From Artemisia argyi (taxonomy: Eukaryota > Streptophyta > Magnoliopsida > Asterales > Asteraceae): a DNA stretch of 64,000 nt. The stretch is taken from contig CM060692.1 of assembly GCA_030686995.1 (NCBI GenBank), forward strand, positions 8,537,465 through 8,601,464, given 5' to 3'. The notes beneath the pieces were generated by a model that saw only the letters and a program-made list of their open reading frames with translations, had not been told where the DNA came from and did not search any database. Shown piece after piece: positions 11,158-22,096 of this stretch (position 1 is the stretch's first letter; every line of letters starts with the position of its first letter). Position numbers and translations under genes: made by a program.

Positions 11158-12361
11158 ATATATAGATGAAAAAAAAAAAGTTCTATACATGGATAGTTTT
11201 GATAGTTGGTACGTGATGCTCCTTAATTTAGGTTGGATTGATCACATTTTCAAAGTATGGTAACAATGCATGGATTAAACTAAATTCACATAATATTGAT
11301 CTTATTATATACATGGATCTTCATTATATTGTTTCTTCTGCCTCAAGAGTGGTCTAGCGGTTCTGGATATTAGCTAATTACGACCCATAGCTTTAGGGTC
11401 GAGGGACTGTTAGACCATGTCTTTGGCAAAATAAAAATAGTACAACTAACGAATTCACGGTTTGTAACGTATGGCATAACATTACTGAAGGATTGAGACA
11501 ATCTTCTTTTTGCTCACTGATTTCCTTGCAAACACTTACAAAAAACATATAACAATTTCTCTACAGCGACAAACTTATTATATGTTTCAACCAGAATATG
11601 TATAGTTGAGCATATGTTAATCATTATCAGAGATGAGTCCAATATTGAAGCGGTTGAGATTTTTCATATTCAAATTATTTGAGGAGGGTTAATCACTTAA
11701 TCCTCTCATATGTAAGAGTCTAACCAAAGTATTTTCGTAACTGTTGTCCTTTCCTTAGTCACCTTAAATTTATAGCGCTAAAACATTTGATAATCATTAA
11801 AAAGGTGGCGAGTATCTATGCGTCAAACGTTTCTTTGTAATCCAATTTTCCCCAAGGAAAATTCTTTTTACCAAACCGACCCTTTCTTCGTCAAGCTATT
11901 GTTCCTTGAGTAATCTTATTTATTGATCATCCAGATTATAAAACAAAAGCTTTAATAAAAGGTTTTAATTTGGTAAGAGTTTGAAGATAGTGTTTTGATA
12001 TTTTGAAATGAGTAAAACAATATTTCTAGTTAAACGAACTGAACATTTTCTTAAATTTACTGCCCAAGAAAAAAGGAGAATTTAATTAAATGAGAAACTG
12101 GGAAAAGTTAAGGCGAAAGGAAAGAAGAATAAAAATTAACGAGTATAACAAATTGTCACAGAATGACTTTTTTAGTAGTTAACATGTAGGAGAATTTTCA
12201 CTGAAAAAAAAAAGAAAAAAGAAAAAAAATTATAAAAAATAAAAATAATAATAATAAAAAAAAACTTCAAAAGATGGTGAGGAAAATACACTTAAACCTT
12301 CAGTTTTAAATCGAGCAAAAGGAAAAGTAATAAAAATAAAAATAACTAACATGTCACTTTT
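11158..12361. other. Array filler, no gene
   Basis: Holds the GGCCTCAAGAGTGGTCTAG-type segment (11340-11490), the TTGCTCACTGAT module (11512) and a GCGAGTATCTATGCG module (11806) that recurs at 49266, just inside the right-hand block. No coding signal. Confidence 0.5.
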
Positions 12362-13033
12362 TGCTTTATTATGTAACTATTTTTATTTTTTTATTGTATA
12401 CATAATACTTGTAAATTATGTTTATTATGTGTATCTTATGACCATTTTACCTATCCTCATTTATAGAAATGTTGATAAACGAAAGGGAAAAATGGTTACA
12501 TATTATGTAACTATTTTTATTTTTTTATTTTATACATCATACTTTTAAATTATGTTATTATGTGTATCTTATGACCATTTTCCCAATCCTCATTTATAGA
12601 AATGTTGATAAATGAAAGGGAAAAACGGTTACATATTATGTAACTATTTTTATTTTTTTTATTGTATACATCATACTTTTAAATTATGTTATTATGTGTA
12701 TCTTATGACCATTTTCCCTATCCTCATTTATAGAAATGTTGATAAATGAAAGGGAAAAACGGTTACATATTATGTAACTATTTTTATTTTTTTATTGTAT
12801 CCATCATACTTTTAAATTATGTTATTATGTATATCTTATGACCATTTTACGTATCCTCATTTATAAAAATGTTGATAAAAGAAAGGGAAAAACGGTTACA
12901 TATTATTTAACTATTTTTATTTTTTTTATTGTATACATCATACTTTTAAATTATGTTATTATGTGTATCTTATTACCATTATACATATCCTCATTCATAG
13001 AAATGTTGATAAATGAAAGGGAAAAACGGTTGC
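12362..13033 (+). repeat. Minisatellite, five units of 133-134 bp
   Basis: The word GTTGATAAA starts at 12471, 12604, 12738, 12871 and 13004, so the period is 133, 134, 133 and 133. Each unit has TATGTAACTATTTTTA, ATTATGTGTATCTTA and GAAAGGGAAAAACGG. Units differ by a few substitutions and one-base length changes in the T-run. Small open frames run through it but are repeat artefacts. Confidence 0.9.
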
Positions 13034-13239
13034 AAAATATACACAATAGACGGAGTTCAAAAGCATGATGTATGCAATAAGAAAAAATTAAAAATAACTA
13101 CACAACAAAGAAAAAAAATAACAAGTTAGTTACATCTTCATCTTCATGTCATTTTCCCTTTTAAATTTGTTCTTTCACTTTAAACATACTAGGATCGATA
13201 CGTATGCATGCATTCACAGTAAATCGTATGACCTAATAA

Positions 13240-13425
13240 GGGACGAAACCAGGATTAAATGTAACCGGGTGCAAAAAAAAACTGAACACTAATACTAGAA
13301 AGTAGAAACATATTTCTATTCACCGGGTGCATTTAAGATAAATTTACGAAAAATCGATGTTTTTTTCTTCAAAAATTAACACTACATTGAAAAAATCCAT
13401 GAGGTGCCCGGGCACCCGCGATAAT
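13240..13425. mobile_element. MITE-like copy related to 4273-4451
   Basis: Shares AGGGACGNAACCA, CCGGGTGCA/CAGGTGCA, GTGCATTTAAGA and the CCATGNGGTGCCCGGG part with the 4273-4451 element, in the same order. Flanks do not show a clear 8-bp duplication, and host sequence between the two flanking modules is missing, so the insertion came with or was followed by a deletion. Confidence 0.5.
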
Positions 13426-13531
13426 CCTCTGGTTACAACCGTGTTTTGATCACAAACCCAGAAGAAGTACACACTTGGAGAAGAATTTAATCTCATTTCA
13501 CAAACTTATCTTAGATATTTCATATGAATAG

Positions 13532-13761
13532 TGATACGACCCGGTTAGGGGTTGTATCGGGATAAGGCACCACTTCAAGCGGGCGCGAGCTCCTTAAGAA
13601 GAAGATTATAGAACTAGAATATTATTGATTGAAAACTTATACGATTACATTGATTGACATTGATTAAATAGACTTGACGAAACACTAAATACCCTAAACC
13701 CACAAACCGGGCTTGGGCCACTTATTCATAATAAACATAAACACAAATCCTAGGCGTATCA
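13532..13761 (-). repeat. LTR, 3' copy
   Basis: Downstream LTR in the element's minus-strand sense. The bases next to it inside the element read, on the minus strand, AAGGAGTGAGGAA, a polypurine tract, directly before TGATACGCC. Confidence 0.9.
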
Positions 13762-13773
13762 TTCCTCACTCCT

Positions 13774-14601
13774 TCAAAACCACCTTGCCCTCAAGGTGTT
13801 GTCTCGAAAAGCACTCTTAATTCCGGGATCCCATATTTTGAGTTGTAAATTTGCCACATGTAGATGATACTCAAAGCGCAAAATATGCCTAAACCAATGT
13901 TGGCACCGTTGTCTCGCAACCGGTTCAAGTATTCTTTGATAGTATATAACTTCATTACTTTGATGGAAAATCAACCAAACTAGACTCGTAGCGGGATACT
14001 TTGATTCACAAATGCATATTTTAGTCACAATTGCATATTTTAAGACTACATCAGGTGGCTTACGTTTCTGCCAAACATCATCTATCTCATTTACCCGGTC
14101 ATGAAGCTCCAACTTGTTTCCTCCATCTTCTCTTGTTGCTACGAGAGGAATTTGTTGACGTTGGCTATTATTTTCTTCCATGCTTTTTTCTGTTGCAATT
14201 GGTTTCATGGGTACCTCGTGATCAATTACCTTATGATCAATTGGTTCCCCTGAGTTGACGTCCAAACAAGCCTCTGTTGTAAAAGCTAAGGACAAGGCTT
14301 CTCCAAAAGTTGTAGGATTCGACCTCAACAGTTCCCAAAGTTGTAGATCCGTGAAGCGTGCTTCCGTTGCACGGGCTAATGAAAAGGCTTCACCTAAAGT
14401 TGTGGGATTTGACCTCAAGAGTGCACATTGTAGAGCCGGTTTAAGGCCAGAAATATAAAACGATTTAAGTAAGTTTTCAGAGATCCCCGTTAATTGATTT
14501 ATAAGTATCTCAAACTTACTCTGATATTCGGCCACCGTACCCATTTGCAATAGCTTAGAGAGTGCGTATTTTGCGTCCTGATCGCTGCCACCTGATGCCA
14601 T
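13774..14601 (-). CDS. Gag-like protein of the non-autonomous element (275 aa)
   Basis: Starts at the ATG at 14601. The N-terminal third is typical of Ty3-type gag: MGTVAEYQSKFEIL, LLKSFYISGLKPALQ, and GEAFSLARATEARF. The LLRSNPTT-GEA-SLA-TEA block occurs twice in tandem (about residues 61-90 and 91-120), which is not usual. The rest is low-similarity sequence. The frame ends TLRARWF; in the next frame the same DNA reads HLEGKVVLKE then stop, which looks like the end of a pol polyprotein. The element thus seems to have formed by deleting everything between gag and the pol end. Whether the protein is made is unknown. Confidence 0.75.
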   Translation of the reverse strand: MASGGSDQDAKYALSKLLQMGTVAEYQSKFEILINQLTGISENLLKSFYISGLKPALQCALLRSNPTTLGEAFSLARATEARFTDLQLWELLRSNPTTFGEALSLAFTTEACLDVNSGEPIDHKVIDHEVPMKPIATEKSMEENNSQRQQIPLVATREDGGNKLELHDRVNEIDDVWQKRKPPDVVLKYAIVTKICICESKYPATSLVWLIFHQSNEVIYYQRILEPVARQRCQHWFRHILRFEYHLHVANLQLKIWDPGIKSAFRDNTLRARWF

Positions 14602-14624
14602 GAATAATACTCAAGCGATGAATA

Positions 14625-14810
14625 ACAAAAAAAAAAAAAATTCCCGATGAATAGTACCCCCGATGAACAGTACGATGAACAGTAATTTTTGATGGACAGT
14701 AACACCGATGAACAGTACGTTGAATGAACAGTAGCGCCTGATGAACAGTAGCGATCGATGAACAGTGTGCTCGATGAACAGTAGCGTTGTATGAACAGTG
14801 TTTTTTTTTT
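14625..14810 (-). repeat. Degenerate tandem GATGAACAGTA repeat in the leader
   Basis: Between the 5' LTR and gag, the word GATGAACAGT (or one-base variants such as GATGAATAGT, GATGGACAGT) occurs about nine times at irregular 10-20 base spacing. In element sense it reads ACTGTTCATC. A T-run (14802-14817) and an A-run (14627-14640) flank it. Confidence 0.8.
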
Positions 14811-14857
14811 TTTTTTCAAATAATTGGAACCCTAATCGGAAGCCCTCTCAACGAGAG

Positions 14858-14877
14858 CTCTCAATGAAAGCACCAAT
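14858..14877 (-). other. Probable primer-binding region
   Basis: Directly inside the 5' LTR the minus strand reads ATTGGTGCTTTCATTGAGAG, containing TGGTGC where a primer-binding site should start with TGG. It is not the initiator-methionine type; I cannot name the tRNA. Confidence 0.5.
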
Positions 14878-15107
14878 TGATACGACCCGGTTAGGGGTTG
14901 TATCGGGATAAGGCACCACTTCAAGCGGGCGCGAGCTCCTTAAGAAGAAGATTATAGAACTAGAATATTATTGATTGAAAACTTATACGATTACATTGAT
15001 TGACATTGATTAAATAGACTTGACGAAACACTAAATACCCTAAACCCACAAACCGAGCTTGGGCCACTTATTCATAATAAACATAAACACAAATCCTAGG
15101 CGTATCA
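14878..15107 (-). repeat. LTR, 5' copy
   Basis: Same as 13532-13761 except AACCGAGC in place of AACCGGGC. It is upstream in element sense and should hold the promoter. Confidence 0.9.
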
Positions 15108-15112
15108 AATAG

Positions 15113-16049
15113 ATATCTCAATCCTTATAGAATTGATTGGATCAATGATCGACGCTTGTCTGGACATTAGCTAATCACGACACCTAACTTTATTCAAGGG
15201 GGAGTTAGTTCATGTCTTTGGCTAAATAAAAATAGTACTGACTTCACGGTTTGTATGTATGGAAAAGCATTACTGAAGGATTGAAACTTCCATGCTAACA
15301 CTTGTAGTGCAGTAAATGCATTTTTTAGCCGCGCTATCATACTATGGTTAGTCATCGAGACTTGAAAAAAACTCAAGACAAGCTTCGCTCTTGAGACCCT
15401 CATGCAAAATTTTCATGTACATGAAACATATATAACCCTAATTCCAACTCTCATTTTTTGTTAAATGCACGTTAATCTAGACTATGGTAACATTAATGCA
15501 TGAAGTAAATCACATTGCCTGTTTTTTTAGCTGCTAAATACGCTATCAATCGAATATTACATACTAAAAAAAGCATGCTAAATTCATTGGTAAAAGGTGA
15601 TTGGTCTTTTTCAGTTGAGGAATCAAGAAACTGTTTTCGATCTTGATTCGGCATTTTTGGTTGAGGAATAGAGAAACTTTTTTCTCACTTGCCTCGGAGA
15701 ATGCTAAACCGAAAAGGGGGTTTTGCTGTGTTGGTTAGTTGGTGTTGTGCCTTATAATGCTCGTCACATTGATTTTGTTTTTCGGATTATGTAGTTACAG
15801 TTTATATATCGAATATAATTCTAATTTGCTACTTTCATCTTCCGTCCTATCTAGATTTTTCATGTTGGTCAAGCACTTTATATCTAATTGATTCGGAATA
15901 GATGAGTTTATGAATCAACATTGGTAACACAATCTAACTTGAAACAATTATATTATTATCAGCATAATCAATAAGATAAGCTACCAAAATCCCAGTGAAA
16001 AAAAAAAAGAAAAAAAAAAGTAATATTAAAAAAATTATGAGTATAACAA
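15113..16049. other. Array filler, no gene
   Basis: Contains the GGCATAACATTA-like module near 15250 and a segment (15480-15600, AATGCATGAAGTAAATC, GCATGCTAAATTCATTGG) repeated at 17275-17396. No coding signal. Confidence 0.5.
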
Positions 16050-16151
16050 GTGGCACACGGATCGAATAGAGGATGAAGTCGCTGGGCTCAAGAATTGAAC
16101 TTGGGTCTCTTCATCCTCAAGCGACCAGGCTTGACCTCTAGTCCAAACCCA
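16050..16151 (-). mobile_element. tRNA-derived SINE-like relic, copy 3
   Basis: Minus strand: GTGGGTTTGGACTAGAGG, then CAAGTTCAATTCTTGAGC. Same relic and position in the unit as at 5671 and 9368. Confidence 0.5.
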
Positions 16152-16599
16152 CAATACATCATTGGAGTGACTTTATTAATAGTTAGCATGTGGAAGATTC
16201 ATTTCTTTATATTTAATCTTATATAGAACTTTCAAACTTCATTATTAAATTTGATATTTTCATTTCAAACATACTAGGATCGATAAGTATGCATGTACTT
16301 ACAAAAAATCGTATGACTTTACGAAGTGTATACATAAAAAGTACAATTTCATCTTGGTAAAATGTCCAATAGGTTACAATAATGTTTTGATCCCAAACCC
16401 GGAAGAAATATGCACTTGGAGAAGAGGTTAATCTCATTGCACAAACGTGCAATGCCACCATCACATGTCTTGAATTCACATGAAGGAGTTGGCCTACTTT
16501 TTTCACATTCTAATCAACTTACGACAACTCCAATTTTTAAAAAAATAAAATAAGCTTAAAAATTAGGATGATTTATATTTTCCCTTCAAAAAATTTAGC

Positions 16600-16817
16600 T
16601 TGGATACCTTTTTCTTGTTTTCTTTTTTTTTCTTTTTTTTTTTTTTTTTTTTTTTTAACCATGGTTTCCGACTTTTTGACCGACTAATCCACGAGGTTTG
16701 AACTCACCGCCACACAGATTCAAACCAGATGAAGTCCTCCCTTGAGGTTTAGAGTGATAGTTACAAGCTCTTTTACCACTAATTAAGCCACCCTTAAGTG
16801 ATTAGATTGAATACTTT
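16600..16817 (-). mobile_element. tRNA-derived SINE with target duplication
   Basis: Minus strand: GGTGGCTTAATTAGTGG (box A-like), then GGTTTGAATCTGTG (box B-like), ending in an A-rich tail (T-run on the plus strand, 16621-16656). The flanks TTGGATACCTT (16600-16610) and TTGAATACTTT (16807-16817) are an 11-bp imperfect duplication. Other array units have CTTGGATACTTCATATG uninterrupted (7810). The body without duplication is about 16611-16806. Confidence 0.75.
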
Positions 16818-17087
16818 ATATGAATAGATATTTTAAATCTAGAGGTGATCACGGTTCGAGAATCGGGTTGACCAAAACCGAGCTTGAGGGAAATGTTCAG
16901 TCCAAGTCCTGGTGGGTTTAGTCCAGCCCGGTCCAAAAAAGTTTAATGGTCAGTTATGCGCAAAACGGAACAAGACTGGACCGAGCACAAAATAGGACGA
17001 AAAGGGAGGACTGAGGGCCAATATTACGAATAGGATGGTCAGAGGACCGAGCTGAAATATGAATGTATGTATGTATAACTCACTTAC

Positions 17088-17192
17088 CAATGGCGTCCCC
17101 AACTTGTAAACGGCTCTTTCATTCAATTGATTACATGTCGTTGATTCACCTACAAAATAGCTAGATGCATCAATGTTGTATATGGATAGTTT
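17088..17192 (-). pseudogene. Phytocyanin-like exon 1 fragment
   Basis: Plus strand CACTTACCAATGGCGTCCCC is the complement of the exon 1 end with its GTAAG donor (compare 3245-3391). The signal-peptide part is lost after the ATGCATCAATGTTG segment. Confidence 0.55.
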
Positions 17193-18544
17193 TCATAGCA
17201 TAGGGTATAGTATAACCATTAATTTGGAATAGATTTTATATTCCATATGTGCCGGGGATTTATTTTTAGACTATGGTAACAATGCATGAAGTAAATCTTA
17301 TTGCCTGTATTCTTTTAGCTATTAATTACGCTATCAATAGGATATTACATACAAGTATACAACTAAAAAAGCATGCTAAATTCATTGGTAAAAGGTGTGG
17401 ATTCAAAGAAGAAAGGTGATATCCTTAAACCTTTTATCATAAGGTAACTAAAAAGATACGTAATAATCAAATTTCGATCCAAGTACAAATTTCCTTTGGT
17501 CTTATATTTCATTTTCTATAAAGGTATTACACCAAATTTGTTTTTACGAGATATCCTGATGCGAGGCGAGAGCCAATATCCCCCGGTAAAATAAAAGTGT
17601 GCGTTAGACTCTGAGTATATAATCTAAAGCTATGATATCTTCCCTTTCGATCTCTTGCAGTATATGACATTATTAGTAGTTAACATGCAGAATATTTTTC
17701 AATCAAAAAGTAAAAAAGATTTAAAAAGATGGTGAGGAAACTATGGTTAAAAATTGGGATAATCATTTTTTATAAACCTATATAGCTTGTTATTTTATTT
17801 TATTTTTTCATTTTATTTTAGCCAATAAAAGATATTTTAACTTCAGGTATTAAACTTTCAAACTTCGTCACTTTGGTGTATTATTTTACTTCCACAACCG
17901 ATTTTACTTCAAATCAATTACTAGAATGAACACTTCCTAACAGGAATTATAAAAACCGACATTTTTTTAGAGATTTACCAAAATCGACATGGAGAGCAAA
18001 ATGTTTTGCTCGCCCAAATTCTTTTGCTTGCCATTTTCAGAAAAAGACAAACATTTTTCGCTAAAAAACAAAGAACATGAATAGCAAAATGTTTGCTCGC
18101 CCAATGTTTTGCTCGCCGTTCTCTCTAAAAGACAAAGAAACCATGGCGAAAAAATGTTTTGCTCGCCCAAATGTTTTGCTCGCTTCATCAATTTTGAAAA
18201 ATCCGTTTGAAAGTGTTTGCTTTGGTAATGGTTTATGTAAACTGTTATTTAAAAAAATATGTGTGTAAAATTAAAGATTACATAAGTACTCATAACCTAA
18301 ACCTTTTATCATAACATAGCCAAAAAAAAAAAAAAAAAGAAAGAAAAAAAAAATTAATAAAGTTTGATCGAAATACAAAATTCTTTAGTCTTATAATTCG
18401 TTTTCAGTCAGGGAAATTACACCAAATTTGTTTTTACGAGATGTACGAGTGCGACCCAAGAGGCAATATCCTTGTTCATTAATGGACTCTTGTTTGTATA
18501 TTTAATCGACTAACAAAAATAATTAACAAACTTAACATTCACAA
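17193..18544. other. Array tail, no gene, with a palindromic repeat
   Basis: 17435-17600 and 18295-18470 are related (CCTTTTATCATAA, ACACCAAATTTG, TTTTTACGAGAT). At 17994-18185 the word TGTTTTGCTCGCCC and its mirror recur; GAGCAAAATGTTTTGCTC at 17995-18012 is a perfect inverted repeat around TG. A 63-codon frame there is a repeat artefact. Confidence 0.5.
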
Positions 18545-18723
18545 TCTTTTATATAATAAAACAAAACCTCTATTGAAAATTTTCTATTTCAAAAAAATTA
18601 ATTCATATCTTATTTGGTAATATTTTTTTAGATTGGATTTTTTTTCCTGAATTTAGAAAAATAATTAACTCTATTTCTTTCCGAATTTAGCTAGAAAAGT
18701 TTTAAAAATCGTTTTTATATCAT

Positions 18724-20918
<2,195 letters not shown>

Positions 20919-21974
20919 TAGATATGTACAAAAACTTGCAAATACACATGGGCCTGTGTACTCTTTTTAATATGTTTGGGCCAAAACTGTAAATTTGTGA
21001 GAAAAAGGGCGGAAGTATCAATCCTTTCTCATCTCATAACATTTGATAAACAATCCCAAAATCTAAAATTCATAAAAATGGGATTTACGATTGAATTCAT
21101 CAACACAGCCATGTTTACTTCCCAGAGCCCTTTAGAAAATTACCCTATTTTATTGGATCATTAATTAGCATCTTATGAAACCTCAGTGTACTTCGATTCC
21201 CTTTTTCCTCAAAATTATTTTTCAATGGCTTTGACGATCGAAGATAAGATTTCGAGCTCAAATTCTGGTAATCTGGTAATTCAATTATCTGTTTCTTAAT
21301 ACATTGAATTCATCATCATGATAATTTTTAATGTGTGGGTGATTTTTAGTCATTGATGATGATGAAAACATTGGTTGATCACTTGATCATATATATAGAT
21401 CATTCATGTCAGTAAATGCATCTTTATCACTATATAAAAAACAATGCAACGACGATGTTTGCATCACTAACCGCACGACTGTTTGGGGATCTTGGTTGAA
21501 AGATCATCAGTGGGTATACAATGTTCACTTTATGTAAATTACAACAAAAGCTTCGGATCCCATCAAGTATGTAGTTCAATGCTGGTGTTTGATACCCACA
21601 TTATGCCTGAGATCCAAGACATTTGATCATTCACAGTAGGAAATATGATGTTCTTCAATATATGATGTTCTTGAAGACTATTATATATAGTTTAAAGAAT
21701 AAATATAATGAGCTTATCTTTGCAAAACACATGTAAACACATGAAGCATGTCAATATTTTAGACCAGTAATTTTGCAATTAAGTATTTATATGCATGCTT
21801 TCATCCATTATTCTACAAGCTTGAGCGATGTCTCCACAAGCTTCTTATTTCAATGGTGTGTTCAACCTCATGTTTCTACTTAAGTTTCAGTTTGACTTTA
21901 TTCGTGTTTCACCAATGTGCGTGACTTGGTTAATAACTGTTCCTGTAATAATAATTAAATATGCCCTTTAACAG
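20919..21974. other. Low-copy sequence, no certain gene
   Basis: No match to other parts of the window. An ATG at 21225 opens MALTIEDKISSSNSG, which could be a relic of a first exon for the fragment at 21975, but I cannot confirm it. Confidence 0.35.
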
Positions 21975-22096
21975 GATCAGGAAAATCTGGCACTCTTGGA
22001 GAAGTTACAGTAATTTTGCCAGCTCACTCGAGTTCTGAAAGATCTATTTCTGTTGTTGAACTACTTAAAAACTGCAGTTATGGGACAATCTTACAG
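21975..22096 (+). pseudogene. NT-C2-domain gene exon relic
   Basis: A 122-bp stretch bounded by an AG acceptor (TTTAACAG) and a GT donor (ACAG|GTTC) reads SGKSGTLGEVTV, then VVELLKNCSYGTIL. This resembles the NT-C2 (EEIG1/EHBP1 N-terminal) domain of plant coiled-coil proteins, whose consensus has LGE, then a LPLKNCNSGTIL-like strand. The middle (PAHSSSERSIS) is off consensus. A second piece may follow at 22750. No complete gene surrounds it, so it is probably a captured or decayed exon. Confidence 0.55.

Larger units (their letters stand above)
13532..15107 (-). mobile_element. Gag-only non-autonomous LTR retrotransposon, complete
   Basis: Two 230-bp direct repeats (13532-13761, 14878-15107) begin TGATACG and end CGTATCA. 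The target duplication is AATAG (13527-13531 and 15108-15112). Other array units carry the intact target CATATGAATAGATATCTC. The LTRs differ at one position by eye, so the insertion is young. The 1,116-bp interior codes only for a Gag-like protein on the minus strand; protease, reverse transcriptase and integrase are missing. Small gag-only plant elements like this have been described as TR-GAG elements. Confidence 0.93.
1..18544. repeat. Degenerate array of duplicated segments, left block
   Basis: The same modules return in similar order every few kb. One module (containing ATCGATAGGTATGCATG and, further on, GGTTACAATAATG) is near 1-120, 4453-4620, 7019-7080, 13186-13531 and 16266-16480. A second (GAATAGATATCTC) is at about 265, 4832, 13526/15110 and 16824. 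A third (CAAAATAAAAATAG, then GGCATAACATTA) is near 800-860, 2838-2900, 5340, 11425-11480 and 15220-15270. Fragments of a minus-strand phytocyanin-like gene lie between them. I infer old local duplications of one gene-bearing segment, later broken by indels and transposons. Unit edges are not sharp and identity varies. Confidence 0.75.

Noticed and set aside
12351..13068. Regular direct repeats suggestive of a CRISPR array
   Set aside because: Units are contiguous 133-bp repeats without spacers, in plant DNA.
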